Shown: positions 1 through 8,300, numbered from the stretch's first letter. The stretch: 28,486 nt of DNA from Burkholderiales bacterium (GCA_025352345.1 JANXTP010000156.1:1-28486), one strand, 5' to 3'. The notes: a model not told the origin generated them from the sequence alone. Made by a program: numbers and translations.

Positions 1-1
1 G

Positions 2-388
2 CAGGCGCTGGCCGAACTGGGCGTGAAGCTGGCGATCGACGACTTCGGCACGGGCTATTCGAGCCTGGCCTACCTGAAGCGCTTTCCGATCGGGCGGCTG
101 AAGATCGACCGCAGCTTCATCCAGGGGCTGCCCGGCGATGAGGTCGATGTCGGCATCGTCAACGCCATCGTCAACCTGGGCAAGGCGCTGCACCTCGAGA
201 TGGTGGCTGAAGGCGTCGAAACCGAAGCGCAGCGCCTGTTCATGTTGAAGACAGGTTGCACCCAGTACCAGGGCGGGCTGTGCGCGCCGGCCCTCGATGC
301 CTTGTCGTTCGAGGCGCTGCTCGATCGCGGGCCCGACTTCGAGCAGGACCTGCCGGACACCGACGACTGGATCGAACGCGGGTCCTGA
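2..388 (+). CDS. EAL-domain protein, C-terminal part (probable c-di-GMP phosphodiesterase), 5' truncated
   Basis: The reading frame is open from the window edge (first full codon at 2) to TGA at 386-388, so only the last 128 residues are present. The fragment shows the second half of an EAL domain: the DDFGTGYSSL loop, the LKID strand with its lysine, and the EGVET motif. EAL domains hydrolyse cyclic di-GMP to pGpG using two metal ions, and all catalytic positions visible here are kept. The usual end motif, Q-G-Y-L-F/h-x-x-P, reads QGGLCAPAL: the glutamine is kept but the aromatic residue and proline are replaced. About 30 acidic residues follow the domain. Any N-terminal sensor or GGDEF domain lies outside the window. 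Family assignment is firm; activity is inferred. Confidence 0.9.
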   Translation, partial: QALAELGVKLAIDDFGTGYSSLAYLKRFPIGRLKIDRSFIQGLPGDEVDVGIVNAIVNLGKALHLEMVAEGVETEAQRLFMLKTGCTQYQGGLCAPALDALSFEALLDRGPDFEQDLPDTDDWIERGS

Positions 389-402
389 GCGTCGTGTTGC
401 TC

Positions 403-427
403 ACACGAGCGCGTGATGCGCTCGTGT
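403..427. terminator. Inverted repeat between convergent genes, possible bidirectional terminator
   Basis: A perfect 10-bp inverted repeat (403-412 with 418-427, 5-nt loop) sits between the EAL gene stop and the DUF1854 stop. Its right arm touches the DUF1854 stop codon. No T-tract follows on either strand, so it is not a classic intrinsic terminator, but its position between two convergent genes suits transcription termination or 3'-end protection. Confidence 0.5.
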
Positions 428-897
428 CACAGGAATCGCTCCAGCAGACGGCGTGACCGCCGGTCCAGCGCCCGGCGATCGCGCACGATGAACTGGATGC
501 CATGGCTGTCGGCGATCCACAGTGCGCCCTCGCTCAGGCGCCGGATGTCTTCCTCGCCTTTCAGCACGAAGCTGGTGGTGCCGCGGTCGGTCTCGACCTG
601 CCAGATGCTCGGTGTTGAGAAGGTCGACACCGAGACGATGCGGCGTATCACCGGGGTGAACTCCCGGCTGAGCAGTTCGTCCGCGATCAGTGTGCGCAAC
701 GGCTCGGCCAGTTTGTCGAGGGACTCCACCCAGGCGACCTCGCGGCCGTCGCCATCGACCAGCGACAACCCCTCGTTGGGCGCTGCGATCGGAAAGCCCC
801 GCACCGGTACCACGCCCGGATGGCGCAAGCCGTCGGCGCTGGTCAGCACCAGCAGGCCGTGCGCATCACGTTCGAGTTGAAAGGACGCTTCGTTCAT
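427..897 (-). CDS. DUF1854 family protein, cyanophycin-locus associated
   Basis: This 156-residue protein has no signal peptide or membrane segment. It matches, by recognition, the DUF1854 family that accompanies cyanophycin synthetase genes in betaproteobacteria; its biochemical role is unknown. The start at 897 is chosen because its ATG overlaps the TGA of the ABC exporter gene by four bases (894-897), which indicates translational coupling. A longer frame reaching 978 would run inside the exporter gene. The sequence looks like a compact beta-rich domain (a GLSLVDGDGREVAWV stretch, then FVLKGEEDIRRL and a basic tail rich in RR). The N-terminal part of the upstream exporter carries similar short beta-strand text, so the two could interact, but that is only a guess. 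Confidence 0.8.
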   Translation of the reverse strand: MNEASFQLERDAHGLLVLTSADGLRHPGVVPVRGFPIAAPNEGLSLVDGDGREVAWVESLDKLAEPLRTLIADELLSREFTPVIRRIVSVSTFSTPSIWQVETDRGTTSFVLKGEEDIRRLSEGALWIADSHGIQFIVRDRRALDRRSRRLLERFL

Positions 898-3260
898 GCG
901 GGCAGCTCGGTGTGGCTCGATCCGCCGGCCGCCGAGGCGGGCATCGGCACTTCGATGGGGCCGGGGTTTGCCACCCATTCATCGGCCGCTGCCTGACGCA
1001 CCTGTGCCTCGTGCAGCCGCCAGTAGGCACCGCGCCGGGTCATCAGCTCGTCGTGCGGGCCGACCTCGACGATCTGGCCGTGGTCCATCACGACCAGCCG
1101 ATCGGCCTTGCGCAAGGTGGACAGCCGGTGTGCGATGGCGATCGTCGTTCGGCCCTGCACCAGGTTGTCGAGCGCGTTCTGGATTTCCTTTTCGGTCTCG
1201 GTGTCCACCGACGAAGTCGCCTCGTCGAGGATCAGGATGCGCGGATCGATCAGCAGTGCGCGCGCGATGCTGATGCGCTGGCGCTCGCCGCCCGACAGGC
1301 CCTGGCCGCGCTCGCCGACCAGCGAGTCGTAGCCCTGCGGCAACCGCAGGATGAACTCGTGCGCATGCGCGGCGCGTGCGGCGGCGACGATGTCTTGCCG
1401 GCTGGCGTCTGGGCGGCCATAGGCGACGTTTTCGGCGATCGTGCCGAAGAACAGGAACGGCTCCTGCAGCACCAGGCCAATGTGGCGCCGGTAGTCGGCC
1501 ACGCTGTAGCGGCGGATGTCGATGCCATCGACCTTGATGGCGCCGTCGGTCACGTCGTAGAAGCGGCAGATCAGGTTGACCAGCGTGCTCTTGCCCGAGC
1601 CGCTGTGGCCGACCAGGCCGATCATCTCGCCTGGCCGGATGTCGAGGTCCAGCCCGCGAATCACCGATCGGTTGCCATAGCGAAAGCCGATGCCCGCCAG
1701 CTCGATGCGGCCCTGCGGCTGCGTCAGCGCCACTGGCGTCGCCGGCTCCGGCACGTTCGACACATGGTCGAGGATGTCGAAGATGCGTTTGGCGCCAGCC
1801 GCGGCCTTCTGCGTCACCGAGACGATGCGGCTCATCGAGTCGAGCCGGCCGTAGAAGCGGCCGATGTAGGCAATGAACGCGGTCAGCACGCCGACGGTGA
1901 TCTGGTGCTTCGACACCTGCCAGATGCCGAAGGCCCAGACCACCAGCAGACCGATCTCGGTCAGCAGCGACACCGTGGGCGTGAACAGCGACCAGGTCTT
2001 GTTCAGCCGGTCGTTGACCTGCAGGTTGCTCTGGTTGGCCGCCTTGAAGCGCTGGGTTTCGCGGCCTTCTTGGGCGAAGGCCTTGACGACGCGGATGCCG
2101 GGAATCGTGTCGGCCAGCACATTGGTCACTTCGGACCAGACCCGGTCGATCCTCTCGAAGCCGGTGCGCAAGCGGTCGCGCACCGTGTGGATCATCCAGC
2201 CGATGAAGGGCAACGGCAGCAGCGTCACCACCGCCAGCCAGGGGTTGATTGAAAACAGGATGGTCGCGGTCATCACGATCATCAGCACGTCGGTGGCGAA
2301 ATCAAGCGCATGTAATGACAGAAACACGCAGATGCGATCAGTTTCGCTGCCGATGCGCGCCATCAGGTCGCCGGTGCGCTTGCCACCGAAGTAGTCGAGC
2401 GACAGCTGCAGCAAGTGTTCGAAGGTCGCGGTGCGCAGGTCGGCGCCGATCCGCTCGCTGACCAGTGCCAGCAGATAGGTCCGCGCCCAGCCCAGGCCCC
2501 AGGCCAACAGTGCCGCCAGCAGCAGGCCGCCCAGGTACAGCGCGACATGCATCGGGTCGATCTGTTGGCCGTTCTGGAACGGGATCAGGATGTCGTCCAT
2601 CAGTGGAATCGCCAAGTACGGGGGCACCAGCGTGGCGGCGGTCGACGTCAGCGTCAGCCCGAATCCGGCGGCCAGCGGCTTGCGATAGGGATGCGCGAAG
2701 CGCCACAGCCGCAGCAACACCCAAGTCGACGGCACCGCCTGCACTTCGCGGCTGCACACCGGGCAATCCTCGCTGTCGGGTGGCAGCGGCGCCCTGCACG
2801 ACGGACACAACGCGAGCTCATCGACGCTGGAATCACCCACGGCCGAGCCATCCGGCGCTGAGCGGCGCGCCTGCTGCAGCTCGAACAGCGTCACCAGGCG
2901 CAGCGCGTAGACGTTTTGCGCCAGCGTGAAGCGCCAGACGGCCAGCCGGCCGTCCTCGCCGTGCAGCGACAGCGTGCCCACCCCGCCGTGGTCGCTGTGC
3001 CGCAGGCGCAGCCGCTGGCCGGCCGGGTCATCCAACCGCCAGCCGTCCCACGGCGCTTCGGCGGCATCGTTCCCGGCCTGACGCACCAGCAGCCGGCGAT
3101 CTGTCAGCACCAGGCGCCCGTCGGCGTAGAGCAGTTGCGGTGACAGGTCAACCAGCAGCGTTCCGAGCGCGTTCTCGTCGGACTCGAGCGGCACAGCCCC
3201 CGAGTTCACGGCGACGGGCAACGCAGGAGCAGGGTCTTGAATTGGATGGGAATGCTGCAT
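894..3260 (-). CDS. ABC exporter (fused membrane and ATPase domains) with N-terminal zinc ribbon, cyanophycin-locus associated
   Basis: The protein has 788 residues. Residues 1-145 form a non-membrane N-terminal region. A zinc ribbon follows with Cys152, Cys155, Cys166 and Cys169 (CPSC and CPVC). An exporter-type six-helix membrane domain spans about 185-480 and a nucleotide-binding domain about 518-755. The ATPase motifs are complete: Walker A GHSGSGKST (551-559), Q-loop Gln599, signature LSGGE (655-659), Walker B ILILDE (675-680) and switch His711. It should therefore be an active type IV (MsbA-like) half-transporter working as a homodimer in the inner membrane. The substrate is unknown. 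The family is known as a cyanophycin-metabolism-associated ABC transporter because it recurs beside cphA. It is divergent from the synthetase genes and coupled to DUF1854 by an ATGA overlap. The zinc ribbon and N-terminal region are extra compared with standard exporters. Confidence 0.9.
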   Translation of the reverse strand: MQHSHPIQDPAPALPVAVNSGAVPLESDENALGTLLVDLSPQLLYADGRLVLTDRRLLVRQAGNDAAEAPWDGWRLDDPAGQRLRLRHSDHGGVGTLSLHGEDGRLAVWRFTLAQNVYALRLVTLFELQQARRSAPDGSAVGDSSVDELALCPSCRAPLPPDSEDCPVCSREVQAVPSTWVLLRLWRFAHPYRKPLAAGFGLTLTSTAATLVPPYLAIPLMDDILIPFQNGQQIDPMHVALYLGGLLLAALLAWGLGWARTYLLALVSERIGADLRTATFEHLLQLSLDYFGGKRTGDLMARIGSETDRICVFLSLHALDFATDVLMIVMTATILFSINPWLAVVTLLPLPFIGWMIHTVRDRLRTGFERIDRVWSEVTNVLADTIPGIRVVKAFAQEGRETQRFKAANQSNLQVNDRLNKTWSLFTPTVSLLTEIGLLVVWAFGIWQVSKHQITVGVLTAFIAYIGRFYGRLDSMSRIVSVTQKAAAGAKRIFDILDHVSNVPEPATPVALTQPQGRIELAGIGFRYGNRSVIRGLDLDIRPGEMIGLVGHSGSGKSTLVNLICRFYDVTDGAIKVDGIDIRRYSVADYRRHIGLVLQEPFLFFGTIAENVAYGRPDASRQDIVAAARAAHAHEFILRLPQGYDSLVGERGQGLSGGERQRISIARALLIDPRILILDEATSSVDTETEKEIQNALDNLVQGRTTIAIAHRLSTLRKADRLVVMDHGQIVEVGPHDELMTRRGAYWRLHEAQVRQAAADEWVANPGPIEVPMPASAAGGSSHTELPA

Positions 3261-3358
3261 GTGAAGGTTGCACCGCTGACTGAACGGATGACATGGTCAT
3301 CGAACAGGGCCCGCGATTCTCGCCGAGCGGCCCGCTTCCAGAACACCTCCCCCAAAAC
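3261..3358. promoter_or_regulatory. Divergent intergenic region of the cyanophycin locus
   Basis: About 98 bases separate the leftward exporter start from the rightward CphA2-like start, so promoters for both directions should lie here or just inside the genes. I see no convincing -35/-10 pair or palindromic operator on either strand. An in-frame ATG at 3293 would lengthen the CphA2-like protein by 22 residues. Confidence 0.4.
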
Positions 3359-5665
3359 ATGAAGACATTCGACGACATACGCCTGCAGCGCATCACCTAC
3401 CTGCGTGGCCCGAACATCTGGACCTACCGCCCTGCGCTTGAAACCTGGCTGGACCTGGGGGAACTGGAAGACCACCCCAGCCACCTGCTGCCGGGCTTCA
3501 ACGAGCGGCTGGTCGCGCTGCTGCCGGCCTTGGTCGAGCACCATTGCGGTGTTGGCGAGCGCGGCGGCTTCCTCGAACGGCTGCAATCGGGCACCTGGGC
3601 CGGCCACGTGCTGGAACATGTGGTGATCGAGTTGCTGAACCTGGCGGGCATGCCCACCGGCTTCGGCCAGACCCGCAGCACCTCGCAGCGTGGCGTCTAT
3701 CGGATGGTGTTCCGCGCCCGCGACGAGCATGTGGCTCGCACGGCGCTGGCGGCAGGGCATCGCTTGGTGATGTCTGCGATCAACGATGTGCCCTTCGATC
3801 TGAGCGCTGCGGTCGAGCGGGTGCGCGAGAAGATCGACGACTGCTACTTCGGCCCCAGCACGGCCAGCATCGTCGCGGCAGCGACCGAACGCGGCATCCC
3901 GCACATCCGGTTGAACGCCGGCAATCTGGTGCAGCTGGGCCACGGTGCGCGGCAACGCCGCATCTGGACGGCCGAGACCGAGGACACCAGCGCGATCGCC
4001 GAAGGCATCGCCAGCGACAAGGATTTGACCAAGACGCTGCTCAAATCCTGTGGCGTACCGGTGCCCGAGGGCGAGGTGGTGTCGAGCGCCGCAGCCGCCT
4101 GGGCAGCGGCACAGGAGATCGGCCTGCCGGTAGTCGTCAAGCCGACCGACGGCAACCACGGCCGCGGCGTCACGCTCGACCTGATGACCCAGGAAGATGT
4201 CGAGGCCGCTTACGCGGTGGCCGAGCCGGAGGGCAGCGACGTCATCGTCGAGCGCTACATCCGCGGCCATGAACACCGTTTGCTGGTGGTCGGTGGCAAG
4301 GTGGTGGCGGCGGCCCGTGGCGAGTCGGCCTGCGTTACCGGCGATGGCCGCTCCAGCGTTCGCGAACTGATCGACGCCCAGATCAACAGCGATCCAAGGC
4401 GTGGCGCCACTGAAGACCACCCGCTCGGGCTGATCGATCTCGCCACCGATGGCGCGGTCATGCTCGACCTGCAACGCCAGGGACTGACCCCGACCGACGT
4501 ACCGGTTTCCGCGCGCCGCGTGCTGATTCAGCGCAACGGCAACGTCTCGATCGATTGCACGGACGAGGTTCACCCGGAAGTCGCGCACCAAGTGGCCTTG
4601 GCCGCCCGCGTGGTCGGGCTGGACATCGCCGGCATCGATGTGGTCGCGGAAGACATCTCGAAGCCGCTGCACCTGCAGGGCGGGGCGGTGGTCGAAGTCA
4701 ATGCCGGGCCCGGTCTGCTGATGCACCTGAAACCCGCTGAAGGCACGCCGCGTCCGGTCGGTCGGGCCATCGTTGACCACCTGTTCCCCGAAGACGAAGC
4801 GGACGGGCGCATCGACATCGTCGGCATCGCCGGCTCGGTCGGCACGCACACGATGGCCAGGCTGGTCGCTTGGTTGCTGCATCTGAGCGGCCGCCGCGTC
4901 GGCTTGGCCTGCCGCGACGGCTTGTTCCTAGGCAGCCGCCAGATCGACCGCAGCGACGGCGCGCGCTGGGAGGCCGGTCACCGGCTGCTCATGAACCGCA
5001 GCGTCGATGCCGTGGTGATCGAGAACGGTGCCCCGTCGGTGTTGAACGATGGGCTGGCCTACGACCGCTGCCATGTCGGCGTGGTCACCGACCTGACGCT
5101 GGCACCCCACGATGCCGCCGTACTGGCGGCGCATGACGTGTTTGGGTCCGACCAGTTGGCCAAGGTGCTGCGCACTCAGGTGGATGTGGTCACCGCCAGT
5201 GGCGTTGCCGTACTGAATGCCGCTGATCCGCGGATTGCCGACATGGCTTCGCTGTGCGACGGCGAAGTGATCTTCTATGCCCGTGACGGCGGCAACGAGG
5301 CGTTGGTGGCCCGACGTGCCGCCGGTGGGCGCAGCGTTTTCATGCGCGACGGTTGGGCCGTGCTGGCGGCAGGCGCGCTGGAAACGGTGTGTGCGAATGT
5401 CGACCATGCCACCCGCCGGTTCACCCCGCCTGCACACGCAATGATGCCCGTTGCCGATCCGGCCGAGGTGCTGCTGGCCTCGATCGCCAGCGCCTGGGCG
5501 CTGGGCATCTCGCCCGAACTGATGGCTGCCGGCATCGAGACCTTTCCGGTGGCGGTGACCACCGGCGTGATCGCCGCGGTGCAAACCACGCCCGATGCGA
5601 CGCCGAATGCATCGGCCGTCGCGTCGGCCGCCACCCCCACCGAGCCACTGATGGCGTCGGTCTGA
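3359..5665 (+). CDS. cphA2: CphA2-like cyanophycin synthetase paralogue with inactive, truncated Mur-ligase half
   Basis: This 768-residue protein aligns with cyanophycin synthetases. The N-domain (1-165) includes LRGPNIW and an intact HVLEH motif (His83, Glu86, His87). The ATP-grasp domain (about 215-475) has KPTDGNHGRG at 261-270 and VEVNAGPG at 446-453. It lacks five residues of the NLSTGG loop of its neighbour (NVS then IDCTDEVHPE). The Mur-ligase-like half is degenerate: the GTNGKTTT P-loop is replaced by AGSVGTHT (491-498), ETARGG by ENGAPS, and the Mur C-terminal domain is missing. The end is an Ala/Thr-rich tail. This matches CphA2-type proteins, which polymerise beta-Asp-Arg dipeptides with a single ATP-grasp site, and the CphA' paralogue of Cupriavidus. 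The start is set at 3359 because family members begin a few residues before LRGPN; ATG 3293 is an alternative. It lies 45 bases before cphA. Confidence 0.88.
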   Translation: MKTFDDIRLQRITYLRGPNIWTYRPALETWLDLGELEDHPSHLLPGFNERLVALLPALVEHHCGVGERGGFLERLQSGTWAGHVLEHVVIELLNLAGMPTGFGQTRSTSQRGVYRMVFRARDEHVARTALAAGHRLVMSAINDVPFDLSAAVERVREKIDDCYFGPSTASIVAAATERGIPHIRLNAGNLVQLGHGARQRRIWTAETEDTSAIAEGIASDKDLTKTLLKSCGVPVPEGEVVSSAAAAWAAAQEIGLPVVVKPTDGNHGRGVTLDLMTQEDVEAAYAVAEPEGSDVIVERYIRGHEHRLLVVGGKVVAAARGESACVTGDGRSSVRELIDAQINSDPRRGATEDHPLGLIDLATDGAVMLDLQRQGLTPTDVPVSARRVLIQRNGNVSIDCTDEVHPEVAHQVALAARVVGLDIAGIDVVAEDISKPLHLQGGAVVEVNAGPGLLMHLKPAEGTPRPVGRAIVDHLFPEDEADGRIDIVGIAGSVGTHTMARLVAWLLHLSGRRVGLACRDGLFLGSRQIDRSDGARWEAGHRLLMNRSVDAVVIENGAPSVLNDGLAYDRCHVGVVTDLTLAPHDAAVLAAHDVFGSDQLAKVLRTQVDVVTASGVAVLNAADPRIADMASLCDGEVIFYARDGGNEALVARRAAGGRSVFMRDGWAVLAAGALETVCANVDHATRRFTPPAHAMMPVADPAEVLLASIASAWALGISPELMAAGIETFPVAVTTGVIAAVQTTPDATPNASAVASAATPTEPLMASV

Positions 5666-5710
5666 TGAAGTTTTGCGCCTGACCGATCCGTTGGGCAGAA
5701 AGCACTTTCG

Positions 5711-8278
5711 ATGAAAGTCACCCGCGTCCGTGCCTTGCGCGGACCCAATCTCTGGACCCGCCACACCGCCATCGAAGCGGTCGTCTCCTGCACTGCTCCC
5801 GAGTGTGTGCTGGAAAATATCGGTGGGTTCGAGGCCCGTGTGCGCTCGCTGTTTCCGGCCATCGGTGCCTTGCACGCGGCCAGCCAGCAGCAACCGAAGT
5901 CGCTCGCGCATGTGCTCGAATCGGCCGCGCTGGCGCTGCAAGCGCAGGCCGGCTGCCCGGTAACCTTCAGCCGCACCTCGGCCACCGTCGACCCCGGGAT
6001 CTACCAGGTGGTCGTTGAATACAGCGAAGAGGCAGTCGGGCGAGAGGCCTTTGAACTGGCGCAGGCGCTCGTCAAGGCGGCTGTGCACAACCGGCCGTTC
6101 GACGTCGATGCGGCCATCAAGCAACTGCGTGCCACTTACGAAGACGTGCGCCTGGGCCCCAGCACCGGTGCCATCGTCGATGCCGCCGCAGCGCGTGGCA
6201 TCCCGTGGCGACGTTTGACGCAAGGCAGTCTGGTGCAGTTTGGCTGGGGCTCTCGCCAGCGTCGCATCCAGGCCGCCGAGATCGACGCCACCAGCGCGGT
6301 GGCCGAATCGATCGCGCAGGACAAGGACCTGACCAAGAAGCTGCTGCTCGCCGCTGGCGTACCGGTGCCCTATGGCCGGCCGGTGTCGAGTGTGGAAGAA
6401 GCCTGGGCAGTGGCGTTGGAAATCGGCCTGCCGGTGGTCGTCAAGCCGCAGGACGGCAACCAGGGCAAGGGTGTCACCGTCAACATCGTGAACCGAGAGC
6501 ACCTGGAGATCGCCTACCGCGTGGCCGCCGAGATCGGCGAGGTGATGGTCGAGCGTTTCCTGCCGGGCAGTGATTACCGATTGTTGATCGTCGGCGACCG
6601 CATGGTCGCGGCCGCCCGGCGTGATCCGCCGCAGGTGCTGGGCGATGGCGAGCACACGGTGCGGCAGCTGGTGGATCAGGTCAATGCCGACCCGAAACGC
6701 GGCGACGGACACTCGACCTCGCTGACCAAGATCCGCTTCGACGACATCGCCGTGGCGCGCCTCGGCGAGCAGGCGCTGACGCCTGAATCGGTGCCCGCCA
6801 AGGGCCGTCGGGTGGTGTTGCGCAACAACGCCAACCTGAGCACCGGTGGCACCGCCACCGACGTGACCGACAGCGTCCACCCCGAAATGGCCGCGCGTGC
6901 CGTGACCGCAGCGCAGACGGTGGGGCTGCACATCTGCGGTGTCGATGTGGTGTGCGAAAGCGTGCTGCGCCCGCTGGAAGAACAAGGCGGCGGCGTGGTT
7001 GAGGTCAATGCCGCGCCCGGCCTGCGCATGCACCTGGCGCCTTCATACGGCAAAGGGCGGCCGGTCGGTGAGGCGATGGTCGCGAACCTGTATGCCCACG
7101 GCGAGGATGGCCGGATTCCGGTGGTCGCGGTCACTGGCACGAACGGCAAGACGACGACCGCGCGGCTGATCGCACACCTGTTCTCGACCAGCGGCTTGCG
7201 GGTGGGCATGACCAACACCGACGGCGTCTACGTCGAAGGCCGAAAAATCGACAGCGGCGACTGCAGCGGCCCGAAGAGTGCGCGCAATGTGCTGATGCAC
7301 CCCGATGTCGACGCGGCGGTGTTCGAGACTGCGCGCGGTGGGGTGTTGCGCGAAGGGCTGGGCTTCGACCGTTGCCAGGTCGCGGTGGTCACCAACATCG
7401 GCAGCGGCGACCACCTCGGCCTGAACTACATCACCACCGTCGAAGACCTCGCGGTGCTGAAACGTGTGATCGTGCAGAACGTGGCACCGACCGGCTACGC
7501 TGTGCTCAACGCCACCGACCCGAACGTGGTCGCGATGGCTGCCAACTGCCCGGGTGAGGTGATCTTCTTCGCTGCCGATCGCCAGCATCCGGTGATGGTC
7601 ACGCACCGTGCGCAGGGTCATCGCACAGTTTGCGTCGAAGGCGAATGGCTGGTCGCGTCGCAGGGCGCCTGGCGCGAGCGCGTCGCATTGCGCGACGTTC
7701 CGTTGACGCGCAACGGCGCGATCCGTTTCCAGGTCGAGAACGTGATGGCGGCGATGGGTGCTGCCTGGGGCGCCGGTTTGGCCTGGGACGCGGTGCGACG
7801 CGGGCTGGCCAGCTTCTCCGGCGAAAGCGACAACGTGCCTGGCCGTTTCAACGTGATGAACTATCGCGGCGCCACCGTCATTGCCGATTACGGCCACAAC
7901 CCCGACGCGATGCGCGCGCTGGTGTCGGCTGTCGAGGCGATGCCGGCACAGCGGCGAACGGTGGTTATCAGTGGTGCCGGTGACCGGCGCGACGAAGACA
8001 TCCGCGAGCAGACACAAATCCTCGGCGACGCCTTCGACGACGTGCTGCTGTACCAGGACGCCTGCCAGCGCGGGCGCGCCGATGGCGAGGTCATCCGCCT
8101 GCTGCGCGAGGGATTGGAAGGCGCGAAGCGCACGCGGCGGATCGAAGACATCCGCGGCGAGTTCATTGCCATCGACCGTGCGCTTGATCGCCTGGAGCCT
8201 GGCGATCTGTGCCTGGTGCTGGTCGATCAGGTCGACGAAGCGTTGGCTCACTTGTCGAAAAAGGTTGCCGCCGCCTGA
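5711..8278 (+). CDS. cphA: Cyanophycin synthetase CphA1, full length
   Basis: The protein has 855 residues, the usual CphA1 length. It makes cyanophycin in the cytoplasm from Asp, Arg and ATP: the ATP-grasp half extends the Asp backbone and the Mur-ligase half adds Arg to the side chain. The N-domain (1-145) starts with RALRGPNLW. The ATP-grasp domain (about 205-465) has KPQDGNQGKG (245-254), NANLSTGG (373-380) and VEVNAAPG (430-437). The Mur-ligase half has the intact P-loop GTNGKTTT (476-483), FETARGG (538-544), GDHLG (566-570) and a complete C-terminal domain with DYGHNPDAMRAL. Both synthetic sites look functional. The N-domain hydrolase motif HxxEH of cyanobacterial CphA1 is broken here: His67 and Glu70 remain but the second His is Ser71, and the N-domain is shorter. 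It is co-directional with the CphA2-like gene and probably co-transcribed with it. Confidence 0.96.
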   Translation: MKVTRVRALRGPNLWTRHTAIEAVVSCTAPECVLENIGGFEARVRSLFPAIGALHAASQQQPKSLAHVLESAALALQAQAGCPVTFSRTSATVDPGIYQVVVEYSEEAVGREAFELAQALVKAAVHNRPFDVDAAIKQLRATYEDVRLGPSTGAIVDAAAARGIPWRRLTQGSLVQFGWGSRQRRIQAAEIDATSAVAESIAQDKDLTKKLLLAAGVPVPYGRPVSSVEEAWAVALEIGLPVVVKPQDGNQGKGVTVNIVNREHLEIAYRVAAEIGEVMVERFLPGSDYRLLIVGDRMVAAARRDPPQVLGDGEHTVRQLVDQVNADPKRGDGHSTSLTKIRFDDIAVARLGEQALTPESVPAKGRRVVLRNNANLSTGGTATDVTDSVHPEMAARAVTAAQTVGLHICGVDVVCESVLRPLEEQGGGVVEVNAAPGLRMHLAPSYGKGRPVGEAMVANLYAHGEDGRIPVVAVTGTNGKTTTARLIAHLFSTSGLRVGMTNTDGVYVEGRKIDSGDCSGPKSARNVLMHPDVDAAVFETARGGVLREGLGFDRCQVAVVTNIGSGDHLGLNYITTVEDLAVLKRVIVQNVAPTGYAVLNATDPNVVAMAANCPGEVIFFAADRQHPVMVTHRAQGHRTVCVEGEWLVASQGAWRERVALRDVPLTRNGAIRFQVENVMAAMGAAWGAGLAWDAVRRGLASFSGESDNVPGRFNVMNYRGATVIADYGHNPDAMRALVSAVEAMPAQRRTVVISGAGDRRDEDIREQTQILGDAFDDVLLYQDACQRGRADGEVIRLLREGLEGAKRTRRIEDIRGEFIAIDRALDRLEPGDLCLVLVDQVDEALAHLSKKVAAA

Positions 8279-8300
8279 CGTCGCCAAGCTGACTCCAGCC

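Noticed and set aside
690..2252. Long rightward open frame (520 codons) opposite the ABC exporter gene
   Set aside because: It is the antisense of a clear ABC exporter in GC-rich DNA, with His/Gln/Ala-biased text and no recognisable domain.
3293..3358. Upstream ATG start of the CphA2-like gene
   Set aside because: It adds 22 residues not expected from the family, whose members start a few residues before LRGPN; kept only as an alternative.
4928..7033. Long leftward open frame (701 codons) opposite both cyanophycin synthetase genes
   Set aside because: It spans two genuine genes on the other strand and has typical antisense composition; other long antisense frames over cphA, tyrS and gspF were rejected for the same reason.
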